Assembly: GCA_964395765.1 (NCBI GenBank) | Contig: CAYNCU010000041.1 | Span: 1 to 22,618 of the forward strand | DNA length: 22,618 bases | Direction of reading: 5' to 3' | Source of the DNA: DATDPY01 sp964395765 | Lineage (GTDB): Bacteria; Bacteroidota; Bacteroidia; Cytophagales; Cyclobacteriaceae | Part shown: one piece after another, positions 7,559 through 15,765 of the stretch | Numbering within the stretch: position 1 is the first letter of the stretch | How the letters are laid out: every line of letters starts with the position of its first letter | Made by a program: the position numbers and the translations under genes | The notes under the pieces: model-generated | What the model saw: only the letters and a program-made list of their open reading frames with translations | The model's database searches: none | What the model was told of the DNA's origin: nothing

Positions 7559-8095
7559 ATGGAAAAATACCTGGAACAAAAAGTAAAAGCCAATATACGC
7601 GATGTCAGGGATTTCCCGAGGAAGGGAATCCTTTTTAAGGATCTTACGACACTTTTTAAGAATGCCGAACTATTGACCCTTGTAACAGATGAATTATTTA
7701 ATTACTACAAGGATATGGGAATTACCAAAGTGGCAGGAATTGAATCCAGGGGATTTATTTTCGGGAGCGCTTTGGCGGTAAAACTGGGAGCAGGATTTAT
7801 TCCGGTAAGGAAACCGGGCAAATTACCGGCTGAAACGATTCGAAAGGAATACAGTCTGGAATACGGAACAGACAGTGTTGAAATCCATAAGGATTCTATT
7901 GATAAAACTGATATTGTTTTACTACACGATGACCTTTTGGCTACCGGGGGAACTTCTAAAGCCGCACTGGATCTCATTCAACAGCTTAATGCAAAAGAGG
8001 TATTTATTAATTTTATAGTAGAACTTGAATTTCTCCATGGGCGTAGCAATTTTAGCCCGGAAACCGAAATATATTCCATGCTCAGGTACGCGTGA
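7559..8095 (+). CDS. apt: Adenine phosphoribosyltransferase
   Basis: A 178-residue purine-salvage enzyme converting adenine and PRPP to AMP and pyrophosphate. Visible motifs are RDFPRKGILFKDLT (17-30), IESRGFIFG (61-69), the flexible loop VRKPGKLPAET (83-93) and the PRPP-binding signature VLLHDDLLATGGT (120-132). The first Asp-preceding position reads H where V or E is commoner (LLHDD), which is a mild variation. Length is normal. A near-consensus -7 box (TATTTTTA, 7516-7523) lies upstream. Its TGA (8093-8095) abuts the metF stop on the other strand, forming the palindrome TGATCA with no spacer. Confidence 0.96.
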   Translation: MEKYLEQKVKANIRDVRDFPRKGILFKDLTTLFKNAELLTLVTDELFNYYKDMGITKVAGIESRGFIFGSALAVKLGAGFIPVRKPGKLPAETIRKEYSLEYGTDSVEIHKDSIDKTDIVLLHDDLLATGGTSKAALDLIQQLNAKEVFINFIVELEFLHGRSNFSPETEIYSMLRYA

Positions 8096-8971
8096 TCAGT
8101 TTTTCAACTCAGAAGGAAGAGAAGAAAAAATATCGACCGTAGCGGTAGATTTATTTAACGTATAAAAATGGATTCCCGGGGCCCCGTTTCTTAAAAGATC
8201 AATGCATTGGGCGGTAGCGATATCTACTCCGATCTGGTACATTTTATCCGGGGTGTTTAAATGGGGTTCCATCCGCTGGTGAATTTCATCAGGTATTTTT
8301 GTACCGCTCAGTTCTGAAATCTTTTTTATCTGTTTGTAATTGGTAATAGGAATGATCCCGGGAATAATTCGGGTATTGATGCCGGCTTCGCGGGCATGTT
8401 TTACGAAATCGTAATAAAATTTATTATCAAAAAACATCTGGGAAACAATGAAATCTGCCCCGGTGTCAATTTTATTTTTTAACCATCTGATATCGGACTC
8501 ACCATCAGCAGACTCAGGATGGTTTTCCGGGTATCCTGCAGCACCAATACAGAATGTATTCATTTTCTTAGCGAACCGGATCAAGTCGCTGGCATATTTA
8601 AAATCTCCGGATATAAAATCCGAAGCCGGTTTCCCTCTCGGCACATCTCCACGTAACAGCATAAGATTTTCTATGTTCCGCTCATGTAAGGCAATAAAGT
8701 CCTTTTCTATTTTATCAAGAGTTGCGTTGATGCAGGTATAGTGTGCCATAGCTGTCATTCCGAGCTTGTTTTGGATATAATCGACAAGGTCAAAAGTCAA
8801 CTCCTGAGTGGATCCGCCTGCTCCGTAAGTGACAGATACAAAGGAAGGTATCAACTGTAATAGTTGCCCTAAATTGATGCCCAGCTCCAGAGTAGCCTGG
8901 TAATTTTTCGGGGGGTAAAATTCAAAAGAAAATGTCCTTTTATGATTCTTAAATATGTCGGTGATCTTCAT
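8096..8971 (-). CDS. metF: 5,10-methylenetetrahydrofolate reductase
   Basis: A 291-residue FAD-dependent TIM-barrel enzyme that reduces methylene-THF to methyl-THF, the methyl donor for methionine synthesis. The sequence shows SFEFYPPKN (15-23, catalytic Glu17), SVTYGAGGST (46-55), HYTC (77-80), LLRGDVP (105-111), QMFFDN (178-183) and PGIIPIT (204-210), in normal family order and length. It lacks the long eukaryotic regulatory domain. It appears to be transcribed alone; the next gene upstream on the same strand, floA, ends 97 bases away. It has a functional link to folP in the same window through the folate cycle. Confidence 0.96.
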   Translation of the reverse strand: MKITDIFKNHKRTFSFEFYPPKNYQATLELGINLGQLLQLIPSFVSVTYGAGGSTQELTFDLVDYIQNKLGMTAMAHYTCINATLDKIEKDFIALHERNIENLMLLRGDVPRGKPASDFISGDFKYASDLIRFAKKMNTFCIGAAGYPENHPESADGESDIRWLKNKIDTGADFIVSQMFFDNKFYYDFVKHAREAGINTRIIPGIIPITNYKQIKKISELSGTKIPDEIHQRMEPHLNTPDKMYQIGVDIATAQCIDLLRNGAPGIHFYTLNKSTATVDIFSSLPSELKN

Positions 8972-9068
8972 CGGAAAAGTATATTGAAGCCAAAAATTAA
9001 TTAATTGTCAGATCCCATCAATACATATGGAACCTACTGATAAAGTTATCAGGAAAGAGGCCGAATTA

Positions 9069-10067
9069 TTATTTGGAGTCCTTGTTTTTAGGTTGATTTC
9101 CACGCGTATCGTCCGGTTTGGCAATGGATTCACGCATTTCAGTATCCGCTTGTATGTTTTTCATGCGATAATAATCCATGATGCCAAGATTTCCGTCTTT
9201 GAAAGCCTCCGCCATGGCTTTTGGAATTTCCGCTTCAGCCTCAATTACTTTAGCCCGCATTTCTTGTGAGACCGCTTTCATTTCCTGTTCCTGGGCTACT
9301 GCCATTGCCCGTCTTTCTTCGGCTTTTGCTTCAGCAACCTTTAAATCCGCATTAGCCTGATCGATTTGAAGCTTAGCTCCAATATTAGTTCCGACATCGA
9401 CATCAGCAATATCAATGGAAAGAATTTCAAAAGCGGTTCCTGCATCAAGTCCCCTTTCCAATACAAGTTTGGAAATACGGTCCGGGCTTTCAAGTACATC
9501 TTTATGCGTCGGGGAAGAACCGATTGCCGATACAATACCTTCACCGACCCTGGCAAGGATTGTGTCTTCTCCGGCGCCACCGACCAGTTGCTGAATATTT
9601 GCCCTTACAGTAACACGGGCCGTCGTGATCAACTGGATTCCATCCGCGGCTACCGCTGCTACTTTTGGTGTGGAAATTACTTTCGGATTCACAGAAATCT
9701 GAACGGCCTGGAAAACATCGCGGCCAGCCAGGTCAATGGCAGTTGCCTGTTTGAAATTCAAACCGATATTCGCCTTATCTGCTGAAATCAAAGCCTTAAT
9801 TACGTTTGGGACATTTCCACCGGCCAGATAATGGGTTTCGAGTTCACGGTTTGATATGGTTAAACCTGCTTTGGTCGCTATTATCAATGAGTCCACAATG
9901 ATTCTTGGCGGGACTTTCCGGATACGCATGAAGACCAATTCGAATAAACCGATCTTTACACCTGAGAAGGTTGCCGTAATCCATAAGTTGACGGGTACAA
10001 AATATAAAAAAATGAAAAAAGCGATTATCGCTACAAAAATTATGATGATTGATAATAAGGCGTCCAT
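9069..10067 (-). CDS. floA: Flotillin-like protein FloA
   Basis: A 332-residue SPFH-family scaffold protein of bacterial functional membrane microdomains. It begins with a hydrophobic membrane-anchoring segment (about 3-27), followed by the conserved PPRIIVDSLIIATKAGL region (53-69), the SPFH core (about 60-240) and an Ala/Glu-rich coiled coil (about 240-290) that supports oligomerisation. The C-terminal tail is polar. The strong similarity to the YqfA/UPF0365 type, and not to eukaryote-like FloT, makes the FloA assignment comfortable. It starts 2 bp after the nfeD stop, the usual nfeD-floA gene pair. Confidence 0.93.
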   Translation of the reverse strand: MDALLSIIIIFVAIIAFFIFLYFVPVNLWITATFSGVKIGLFELVFMRIRKVPPRIIVDSLIIATKAGLTISNRELETHYLAGGNVPNVIKALISADKANIGLNFKQATAIDLAGRDVFQAVQISVNPKVISTPKVAAVAADGIQLITTARVTVRANIQQLVGGAGEDTILARVGEGIVSAIGSSPTHKDVLESPDRISKLVLERGLDAGTAFEILSIDIADVDVGTNIGAKLQIDQANADLKVAEAKAEERRAMAVAQEQEMKAVSQEMRAKVIEAEAEIPKAMAEAFKDGNLGIMDYYRMKNIQADTEMRESIAKPDDTRGNQPKNKDSK

Positions 10068-10069
10068 AT

Positions 10070-10543
10070 TTATTCATTTATAGGTTCAACGAAAATTTTT
10101 GATCCCGACAATTGAATGATCTTTATCCTGGAACCAGGCTTAAGATAATTCCCCTGTGTAGTCACTTCAAAGATCCTTTCTCTGAATTCGGCTTTTCCCA
10201 TCGGCCGCAAAGCAGATAATGTAATTCCCTTTTCACCAATAGACAGATCCATCTTCATGTCTTCATTAAACTTACTGCTGATTGATGACTTTAATGAGAA
10301 TTTTTCCCATGCCCCCGCTTTTAATCCGATGAATAAGGCAGTAATTCCAATCACAACAGAACCGCCAAGTACGATGAAACCGGTGATAATGTCAAAACTC
10401 AGAAAACTAATTACTATCCCTGCAACGGCAAATACAAATCCCAGTAAACCTACTACCGTGACACCGGGAATAAAAATTACTTCTGCAACAATGAGGCCTA
10501 TCCCAACTGCGATAAGTAATATAACCGCCAGCCATTCAATCAT
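10070..10543 (-). CDS. NfeD-family membrane protein, partner of FloA
   Basis: This 157-residue short-form NfeD protein has three hydrophobic segments (about 4-24, 30-50, 56-74). A soluble C-terminal domain of about 60 residues contains the NfeD OB-fold signature: GEKGITLSALRPMGKAEF followed by YLKPGSRIKIIQLSG and a final FVEPI. The N-terminal serine-protease domain of long NfeD proteins is absent. NfeD proteins are nearly always coupled to SPFH proteins, and here floA follows after 2 bp. A perfect -7 box (TATCTTTG) lies only 19 nt from the ATG at 10541-10543, which predicts a very short leader. Confidence 0.9.
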   Translation of the reverse strand: MIEWLAVILLIAVGIGLIVAEVIFIPGVTVVGLLGFVFAVAGIVISFLSFDIITGFIVLGGSVVIGITALFIGLKAGAWEKFSLKSSISSKFNEDMKMDLSIGEKGITLSALRPMGKAEFRERIFEVTTQGNYLKPGSRIKIIQLSGSKIFVEPINE

Positions 10544-10562
10544 GATTAAGAATTAACGTATT

Positions 10563-10570
10563 CAAAGATA
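10563..10570 (-). promoter_or_regulatory. -7 box of the nfeD-floA promoter
   Basis: TATCTTTG on the minus strand is an exact TAnnTTTG match. At 19 nt upstream the sequence is ATG where TTG would be ideal, so the -33 element is partial. It lies 19 nt before the nfeD start, leaving a leader of only about 10-15 nt. Confidence 0.55.
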
Positions 10571-10729
10571 AGCAATTATGAGCATTTCACATTATACTTT
10601 TATTTCAATATTAAGCTGATTTTCGGCGAGTGAATTTAACTACAAGTCAATAATAAAATAATATTTAAAAATACGATAGACAGTTCCCGCCTCTAAATTT
10701 TTATTATCTTTTTCTGACGTGCTCCTCTT

Positions 10730-12205
10730 TTAATAGGCTCTTGCGAATAATACTTTTTGCTTGGATGGTTTGCCGGTGACCATGCATTTTCCGATATCCT
10801 TATTTTCTTCTAGGGGAATCAGACGGATCGTTGCTTTGGTTTCTTCTTTAATCTTTGCTTCTGTTTCCGCACTTCCATCCCAATGGGCATAGATAAAGCC
10901 GCCCTTTGTATCCAGAATTTCTTTAAAATCATCGTAGGTATCAACCGTGAATGTATGTTTCTCCCTGTATTCCAAAGCTTTCTTGTAAATATTCGTTTGT
11001 ATATCCTCCATGAGTTGTTTCACGGTACCATTCAGTTGATCCATTGATACTGTAAACTTATCCTTGGTATCCCTTCGTGAAATTTCAACCGTGGATGATT
11101 CAAGATCCCTTGGGCCAATGGCTATTCTAACGGGGACACCCTTTAATTCATATTCTGCAAATTTCCATCCCGGTTTATGGGTATCACGGTTATCGAAATG
11201 AACCTGGAATCCCTGGGCTTTCAGGTCGACTTTAATAGCTTCGGCTTTTACGGCAATCGCTTTCGACTGTTCTTCGGTTTTATATATCGGCACTATAACA
11301 ATTTGGATAGGAGCCAGCCGGGGAGGAAGAATAAGCCCTTCGTCATCCGAATGGGCCATTACGAGGGCTCCGATCATTCGGGTCGTAACGCCCCAGGAAG
11401 TTCCCCAGACATATTCCAGTTGCCCGTCTTTACCGGCAAATTTTACATCAAAAGCTTTGGCAAAATTCTGTCCCAGGAAATGAGAAGTACCTGCCTGCAA
11501 CGCCTTCCCGTCCTGCATCAGGGCTTCAATACAAAAAGTGTTAACCGCACCAGCAAAACGTTCGCTGTCTGATTTATAGCCTTTTAGAACCGGAACGGCC
11601 ATATAATTTTCAGCAAAATCGGCATAAATTTGGAGAATTTTGTGGGTTTCAGCCATTGCTTCTTCCCGGGTGGCATGCGCCGTGTGCCCTTCCTGCCATA
11701 GAAATTCAGCTGTTCTGAGAAATAACCGGGTTCTCATTTCCCAACGGACGACATTGGCCCATTGATTCAGTAAAAGTGGCAAATCACGATAGGATTGTAT
11801 CCAGTTTTTATAAGTACTCCAGATGATCGTCTCAGAAGTGGGGCGGACAATCAGTTCTTCTTCAAGTTTTGCTTCCGGATCAACAATAACGCCTCCTCCC
11901 TCTGGATCGTTTTTAAGCCGGTAATGAGTTACTACGGCACATTCCTTCGCGAAACCTTCAACATGGGCAGCCTCGCGACTCAAATAGGATTTCGGAATGA
12001 AGATGGGGAAATAGGCATTTGAATGGCCGCTTGCTTTGAACATATTGTCAAGCGTTGATTGCATTTTTTCCCAAATGGCAAAACCATAGGGTTTTATGAT
12101 CATACAGCCCCTGACAGGTGAATTTTCGGCAAGATCAGCCCTCTTTACCAGCTCATTATACCATGAGGAATAATCTTCAGATCTTTTAGGTATGCCTTTT
12201 TCCAT
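10730..12205 (-). CDS. proS: Prolyl-tRNA synthetase, archaeal/eukaryotic-type short form
   Basis: A 491-residue class II synthetase charging tRNA-Pro. Motif 1 spans about 30-71 (GCMIIKPYGFAIWEKMQ ... YFPIFIP), RPTSETIIW is at 121-129, motif 2 includes VVRWEMRTRLFLRTAEFLWQ (152-171), and motif 3 is WGVTTRMIGALVMAHSDDEG (271-290). The anticodon-binding domain follows (about 300-410), then the C-terminal domain ending in a tyrosine (VLFARAY). The editing (INS) domain of the long bacterial ProRS is absent, as expected for this type. The C-terminal domain keeps only one Cys (KCMVTGKPSKQ), so the zinc site of some relatives looks lost. It is transcribed alone, divergent from the Tyr/Ser-rich exported protein. 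Confidence 0.96.
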   Translation of the reverse strand: MEKGIPKRSEDYSSWYNELVKRADLAENSPVRGCMIIKPYGFAIWEKMQSTLDNMFKASGHSNAYFPIFIPKSYLSREAAHVEGFAKECAVVTHYRLKNDPEGGGVIVDPEAKLEEELIVRPTSETIIWSTYKNWIQSYRDLPLLLNQWANVVRWEMRTRLFLRTAEFLWQEGHTAHATREEAMAETHKILQIYADFAENYMAVPVLKGYKSDSERFAGAVNTFCIEALMQDGKALQAGTSHFLGQNFAKAFDVKFAGKDGQLEYVWGTSWGVTTRMIGALVMAHSDDEGLILPPRLAPIQIVIVPIYKTEEQSKAIAVKAEAIKVDLKAQGFQVHFDNRDTHKPGWKFAEYELKGVPVRIAIGPRDLESSTVEISRRDTKDKFTVSMDQLNGTVKQLMEDIQTNIYKKALEYREKHTFTVDTYDDFKEILDTKGGFIYAHWDGSAETEAKIKEETKATIRLIPLEENKDIGKCMVTGKPSKQKVLFARAY

Positions 12206-12266
12206 TTTAATTATCTTCTTTCCGGGAAGTTATTGGTACGAATTTTGTATTATTCTGATAAGAATA

Positions 12267-12324
12267 GGTAAATTGGAATCCTGAAAATAAAACATTAAAT
12301 TTTAATCAAGAACTTCCAATTACC
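12267..12324. repeat. Inverted repeat in the proS / exported-protein divergent region
   Basis: GGTAAATTGGAA (12267-12278) and TTCCAATTACC (12314-12324) are complementary with one bulged base. A second perfect repeat (ATTAAA-T-TTTAAT, 12294-12306) is nested inside. A further one, TATTCT-GATA-AGAATA, lies just outside at 12251-12266. This may be a leader structure of the downstream gene or an operator. The region is AT-rich, so confidence is limited. Confidence 0.35.
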
Positions 12325-12361
12325 GTTAATATATTAAGATTTAAACAGAAAGGGCAAAAAT

Positions 12362-13678
12362 ATGAAAGCGTCAGGATCAATAAAACTTTTAACGGTATCA
12401 ATTTTTACTGTATTGATATCCCCTGCTTTCTCACAGGAATACGATGATATGTATTTCAGCCATTCTGACCGGAAAGCAGAAGAAAAACAAAACACTGAGG
12501 TAGTGGCCAGCAACAAGCAACCCCAGGAAAATGTAACGCAAAATGTTGAACAATACGGCCCGGTAGAAGATAACTATTCTTCTAAAAATGTAAACCCTGA
12601 TTATATAGCCAGATATCGTGATTCAAAGGACATTACCTCCGATACAACTAATAATGATTCCTATTATGTAGAAGATTATAACAGGAATAATGCATCTGAT
12701 AAAAACGGTTCGGTCATAAACAATTATTACTACAATAGCCCGTATTCTGCTTTTGGCGGCTATTCTCCTTATTACGGATTCAATAGTTATAATAGTTTGT
12801 TTATGGATCCGTATTGGGGCTTTTCTCCAAGCTGGAGTTTTGGATTGGGGTACAATTACGGATTTATGCCAGGTCTGTCCATGGGGTTATATTTCGGCAA
12901 TACCTGGGGATACAATCCATATTATTATAATCCCTGGAGTTACGGATATAATCCATATGCATGGGATTATCCATACTATGGTTACCACTCCTGGTACGGA
13001 TATTCATGCAGTCCATGGTACAATCCATATTTCTATTGGCCCTATTACGGGCATCATTATGCCTCAATTCATGAATATACAGCACGCAATGTATCCTACG
13101 GTAGGCGCTCTTTCAGGGGATCGAATTATATTTCAGGTTCCACGGTGGCAACCCGGGGAAGACAGCAGGTTGTTGCCTCCGGTTCATCACCTAGGACGCT
13201 TGCTGATAATACTGGTTTGAGAAACCGGGTATCTTCTCAGAGGGATTACTCAAGTGTACAGAATGAATATTATACAAGAGGACGTTCCGGTTCCGGATAT
13301 TCAGGAAACAGCTCGTATGGCAGCGGTGAAAGGGTAATGTCGAATAACAGTCGAGCACGGTCATCGGAGAGCATGCAAAACACAAGAACCAGGGTATCCC
13401 CCAATACCTATTATAATTATTCAAGGCCGACTTATCGCACACCAAGCAGAAATTCGACACCCAACAACAGTTACAATTATAACAGGAACTCCTACAGCAG
13501 GCCTTCATCCAACAGTTGGAATAACAGCAGATCCTATTCTTCATCTCCCAGGAGCAGTTATTCTGGAGGAAGTAGTTCAAGAAGTTCATCTTCCGGTTTT
13601 AGTTCGGGAAGTTCATCACGTTCTTCCGGTAGTTCCGGCGGCAGCTCGGGTTTTTCAAGAGGTGGAAGGGGTCATTAA
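12362..13678 (+). CDS. Exported Tyr/Trp- and Ser-rich low-complexity protein, function unknown
   Basis: I do not recognise a characterised family. The 438 residues divide clearly. A signal peptide covers 1-24 (hydrophobic 8-22, likely cut at AFS|QEYDD). A polar, acidic linker of Asn/Asp/Lys character covers about 25-120. An aromatic segment (about 121-232) is extremely rich in Tyr, Trp, Asn, Pro and Gly, with YNPY repeated at three places (DNA 12911, 12947, 13019). The C-terminal half (about 240-438) is Arg/Ser/Tyr/Asn-rich and ends in Ser-Gly runs. No Cys pair, lipobox or T9SS-type C-terminal domain is visible. It should be surface-exposed or periplasmic and largely disordered. The OMPP1-like gene follows after 39 bp, so the two are probably co-transcribed. 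Confidence 0.8.
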   Translation: MKASGSIKLLTVSIFTVLISPAFSQEYDDMYFSHSDRKAEEKQNTEVVASNKQPQENVTQNVEQYGPVEDNYSSKNVNPDYIARYRDSKDITSDTTNNDSYYVEDYNRNNASDKNGSVINNYYYNSPYSAFGGYSPYYGFNSYNSLFMDPYWGFSPSWSFGLGYNYGFMPGLSMGLYFGNTWGYNPYYYNPWSYGYNPYAWDYPYYGYHSWYGYSCSPWYNPYFYWPYYGHHYASIHEYTARNVSYGRRSFRGSNYISGSTVATRGRQQVVASGSSPRTLADNTGLRNRVSSQRDYSSVQNEYYTRGRSGSGYSGNSSYGSGERVMSNNSRARSSESMQNTRTRVSPNTYYNYSRPTYRTPSRNSTPNNSYNYNRNSYSRPSSNSWNNSRSYSSSPRSSYSGGSSSRSSSSGFSSGSSSRSSGSSGGSSGFSRGGRGH

Positions 13679-13717
13679 CGGAAAAATTCTACTAGGTTCT
13701 CATTAAATTTTGAATTT

Positions 13718-15232
13718 ATGAAATCAATAGTAAGGCTTATCATGATAAGCTTAACAGGAGTAGTCTTTACAATCAGTACCTGCAAAGCACAGTTCGAGCC
13801 CATAAACGGGTACTATGCAGGAAGTTTATTATTCAGCCAAACCCAATGGAATGGTAGTGCAAGAATTCTTGGAATAGGAGGAGCACAGACTGCTTTAGGC
13901 GGGGACATAAGCTCCATTTCCGGTAACCCTGCAGGCTTAGGATTTTATAACCATTCTGAATTCAGCTTCTCGCCGTCCCTGAATTTTATTACTACACATT
14001 CGGATTATCTCGGTAAATCCAATACTTCCACGATAGGTAATTTTAATATAGGAAACCTTGGACTGGTGCTTAATAAAAACCGACCAGGCAATGAAGGGAG
14101 TGGTTTCCTGGGCGGAAGTTTCGGTTTCAGTTATAACCGGATTAATGATTTTCATGACAAAGCCTATTATTCCGGAACGAACACAACCAATGACTTCATC
14201 GATTATATTATTAATACAGTCATCAACAATAATGGAATAGGCAATAATGATTATACATCACTAGCTTATAATACCTACCTTATTAATGATTATGCATCTC
14301 CTAATTGGAATAATGCAAGCTATGTTGAGGCACCCAGCGATACAACACCGGTAATTCAATCGGAAAAAATAACTTCTTCCGGATCGCAGGATCAATGGTC
14401 GTTTTCATATGGCGCGAATTTCAGCGACCGTTTTTACATAGGAGCCAGCCTGGGCATCGTTTCCATTGATTATAAGACAACGCGTCGTTATGAAGAAGTG
14501 AGATACCCGCAAAGTATTCTTGATAATTTCCTGCTGGACGAATCCCTTCATATCACCGGTACCGGGGTCAACGGTACCTTTGGCGCTATCGTCAGACCCC
14601 TGGATAATCTGACTTTGGGAATTGCTTATACTACTCCGACTTTATATCGGATCAATGATCAATATAGTTCGGACATGTCTAGCACATGGCGGAGTACGGC
14701 TTTTGCCTACTACCCTAATGATAAAAATTTCACAGCTGAACAAAGCGATTATACTGATCCTATTTTATCGGATTATAATCTTAGGACAGCCTCTCATTTA
14801 AATGCCGGCCTGGCTTATTTCTTTAACAAGAATGGTTTCGTTACCGGTGATATAGAATGGGTCAATTATTCCTCGGGAAGACTTAGCGGTGGAAATATCG
14901 ATTTCCAGAGCGACAATGATCTGATCGATCAAATGTATAAATCTGCTTTAAACTACCGGTTAGGCAGTGAATACCGTGTAAAGGATTACAGGTTCAGGTT
15001 AGGTTATAACTTCACAGGAGATGCTTATAATAATGTGGATAATATCAATCGTTCAAAAAGCGCATACTCCGCAGGTCTAGGCTATCGTGGGAAAGCATTT
15101 TATTCCGATCTGACCGGAATTTATTCTTTTTATAAAAGTTTAACCTCTCCTTATTCGATTAACCCGGAGCCTGTTGCCAATTTTGATAATAGCAAACTGG
15201 CTTTTGTATTCACCATGGGATTTTTATTTTAA
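13718..15232 (+). CDS. OMPP1/FadL/TodX-like outer membrane protein
   Basis: A 504-residue predicted beta-barrel. The signal peptide is 1-24 (cleavage near CKA|QFEP). The N-terminal part contains the family's signature stretch, RILGIGGAQTALGGDISSISGNPAGLGFY (positions 49-77), seen in FadL-like transporters of hydrophobic compounds; Bacteroidota relatives are often labelled hemin receptors. Alternating amphipathic strands fill the rest, and the protein ends in an aromatic-rich strand with terminal Phe (FTMGFLF), typical for BAM-inserted barrels. The substrate cannot be read from sequence. A T9SS PorV-like role is conceivable because PorV belongs to the same superfamily, but nothing else from T9SS is nearby. 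Its last 9 bases overlap the end of convergent aroK. Confidence 0.8.
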   Translation: MKSIVRLIMISLTGVVFTISTCKAQFEPINGYYAGSLLFSQTQWNGSARILGIGGAQTALGGDISSISGNPAGLGFYNHSEFSFSPSLNFITTHSDYLGKSNTSTIGNFNIGNLGLVLNKNRPGNEGSGFLGGSFGFSYNRINDFHDKAYYSGTNTTNDFIDYIINTVINNNGIGNNDYTSLAYNTYLINDYASPNWNNASYVEAPSDTTPVIQSEKITSSGSQDQWSFSYGANFSDRFYIGASLGIVSIDYKTTRRYEEVRYPQSILDNFLLDESLHITGTGVNGTFGAIVRPLDNLTLGIAYTTPTLYRINDQYSSDMSSTWRSTAFAYYPNDKNFTAEQSDYTDPILSDYNLRTASHLNAGLAYFFNKNGFVTGDIEWVNYSSGRLSGGNIDFQSDNDLIDQMYKSALNYRLGSEYRVKDYRFRLGYNFTGDAYNNVDNINRSKSAYSAGLGYRGKAFYSDLTGIYSFYKSLTSPYSINPEPVANFDNSKLAFVFTMGFLF

Positions 15233-15745
15233 GGAAATAAGAGGCTGAATAATTTTAATCAGATCGGTTTCCATACGTTCATTATACGAAACATGAAACC
15301 TGCATTTTTCATAATAGGCCTTTCTTTTTTCCAATTGCTGATTTAATTTTTGCTCAAGCTCTTCCCTTGAGTTATGTTTAAGTAAAGGTCTTTTATTTAT
15401 TCCTTTTTCGGAAAGTCTTTCCAGAAGATCATATACGGATGCTTTAATATAAAATGTAATCCCGTTTTTATTCATAAAGTCCATATTATTCTTGAAACAG
15501 GGGGTTCCACCACCGGTGGCCAGTATGAATGAATCATTTGACCGGCTGATTTCCTCAAGTGTTTCAGACTCGATTTTACGAAAATAATCTTCTCCTTTTA
15601 ATTCAAATAATTCATTGATGGAACAGTTTTCCCTTTTTATAATTTCTTTATCGAGATCAAAAAAAGCCATATTTACTTTTTCCGCAACTCGTTTTCCAAA
15701 AGTTGATTTTCCACTCCCGGGCATTCCTGTTATATAAATTTTCAT
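15224..15745 (-). CDS. aroK: Shikimate kinase
   Basis: A 173-residue NMP-kinase-fold enzyme that phosphorylates shikimate in the chorismate pathway. It has the P-loop GMPGSGKST (7-15), FDLDKEI (29-35) with the shikimate-binding Asp32, FRKIESETL (55-63) with Arg56, ATGGGTPCF (76-84) and the lid Arg in NKRPLL (117-122). The frame is open upstream for 36 more residues, but those overlap the preceding gene and do not resemble the family. ATG 15743-15745, 20 bp after the previous stop, directly precedes the beta strand leading to the P-loop, so it is the start. It is the third gene of the DUF1599-DoxX-aroK operon. Confidence 0.95.
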   Translation of the reverse strand: MKIYITGMPGSGKSTFGKRVAEKVNMAFFDLDKEIIKRENCSINELFELKGEDYFRKIESETLEEISRSNDSFILATGGGTPCFKNNMDFMNKNGITFYIKASVYDLLERLSEKGINKRPLLKHNSREELEQKLNQQLEKRKAYYEKCRFHVSYNERMETDLIKIIQPLISLK

Positions 15746-15765
15746 TTTAAAAAAGAATCTAAATA

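Noticed and set aside
9037..9052. Short palindrome CTGATAA-AG-TTATCAG after floA as a terminator
   Set aside because: The loop is too small for the full stem, no T-tract follows in the floA direction, and AT-rich palindromes of this size are common by chance.
9366..9785. A 139-codon plus-strand frame antisense to floA
   Set aside because: floA has unmistakable SPFH sequence on the other strand; the antisense product has no family features.
11177..11572. A 131-codon plus-strand frame antisense to proS
   Set aside because: It lies wholly within the well-supported proS gene and has no recognisable protein features.
12902..13040. A CRISPR-like or minisatellite array
   Set aside because: The recurring TA(C/T)AATCCATAT words encode Tyr-Asn-Pro-Tyr in frame with irregular spacing, so they are protein repeats.
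12753..13220. A 155-codon open frame on the plus strand inside the Tyr/Ser-rich gene
   Set aside because: It lies within the aromatic repeat region of the exported protein in a shifted frame; biased codons (TAT, CCA, GGA) keep it open. Its product is Ile/His/Met-rich without a recognisable pattern or start signal.
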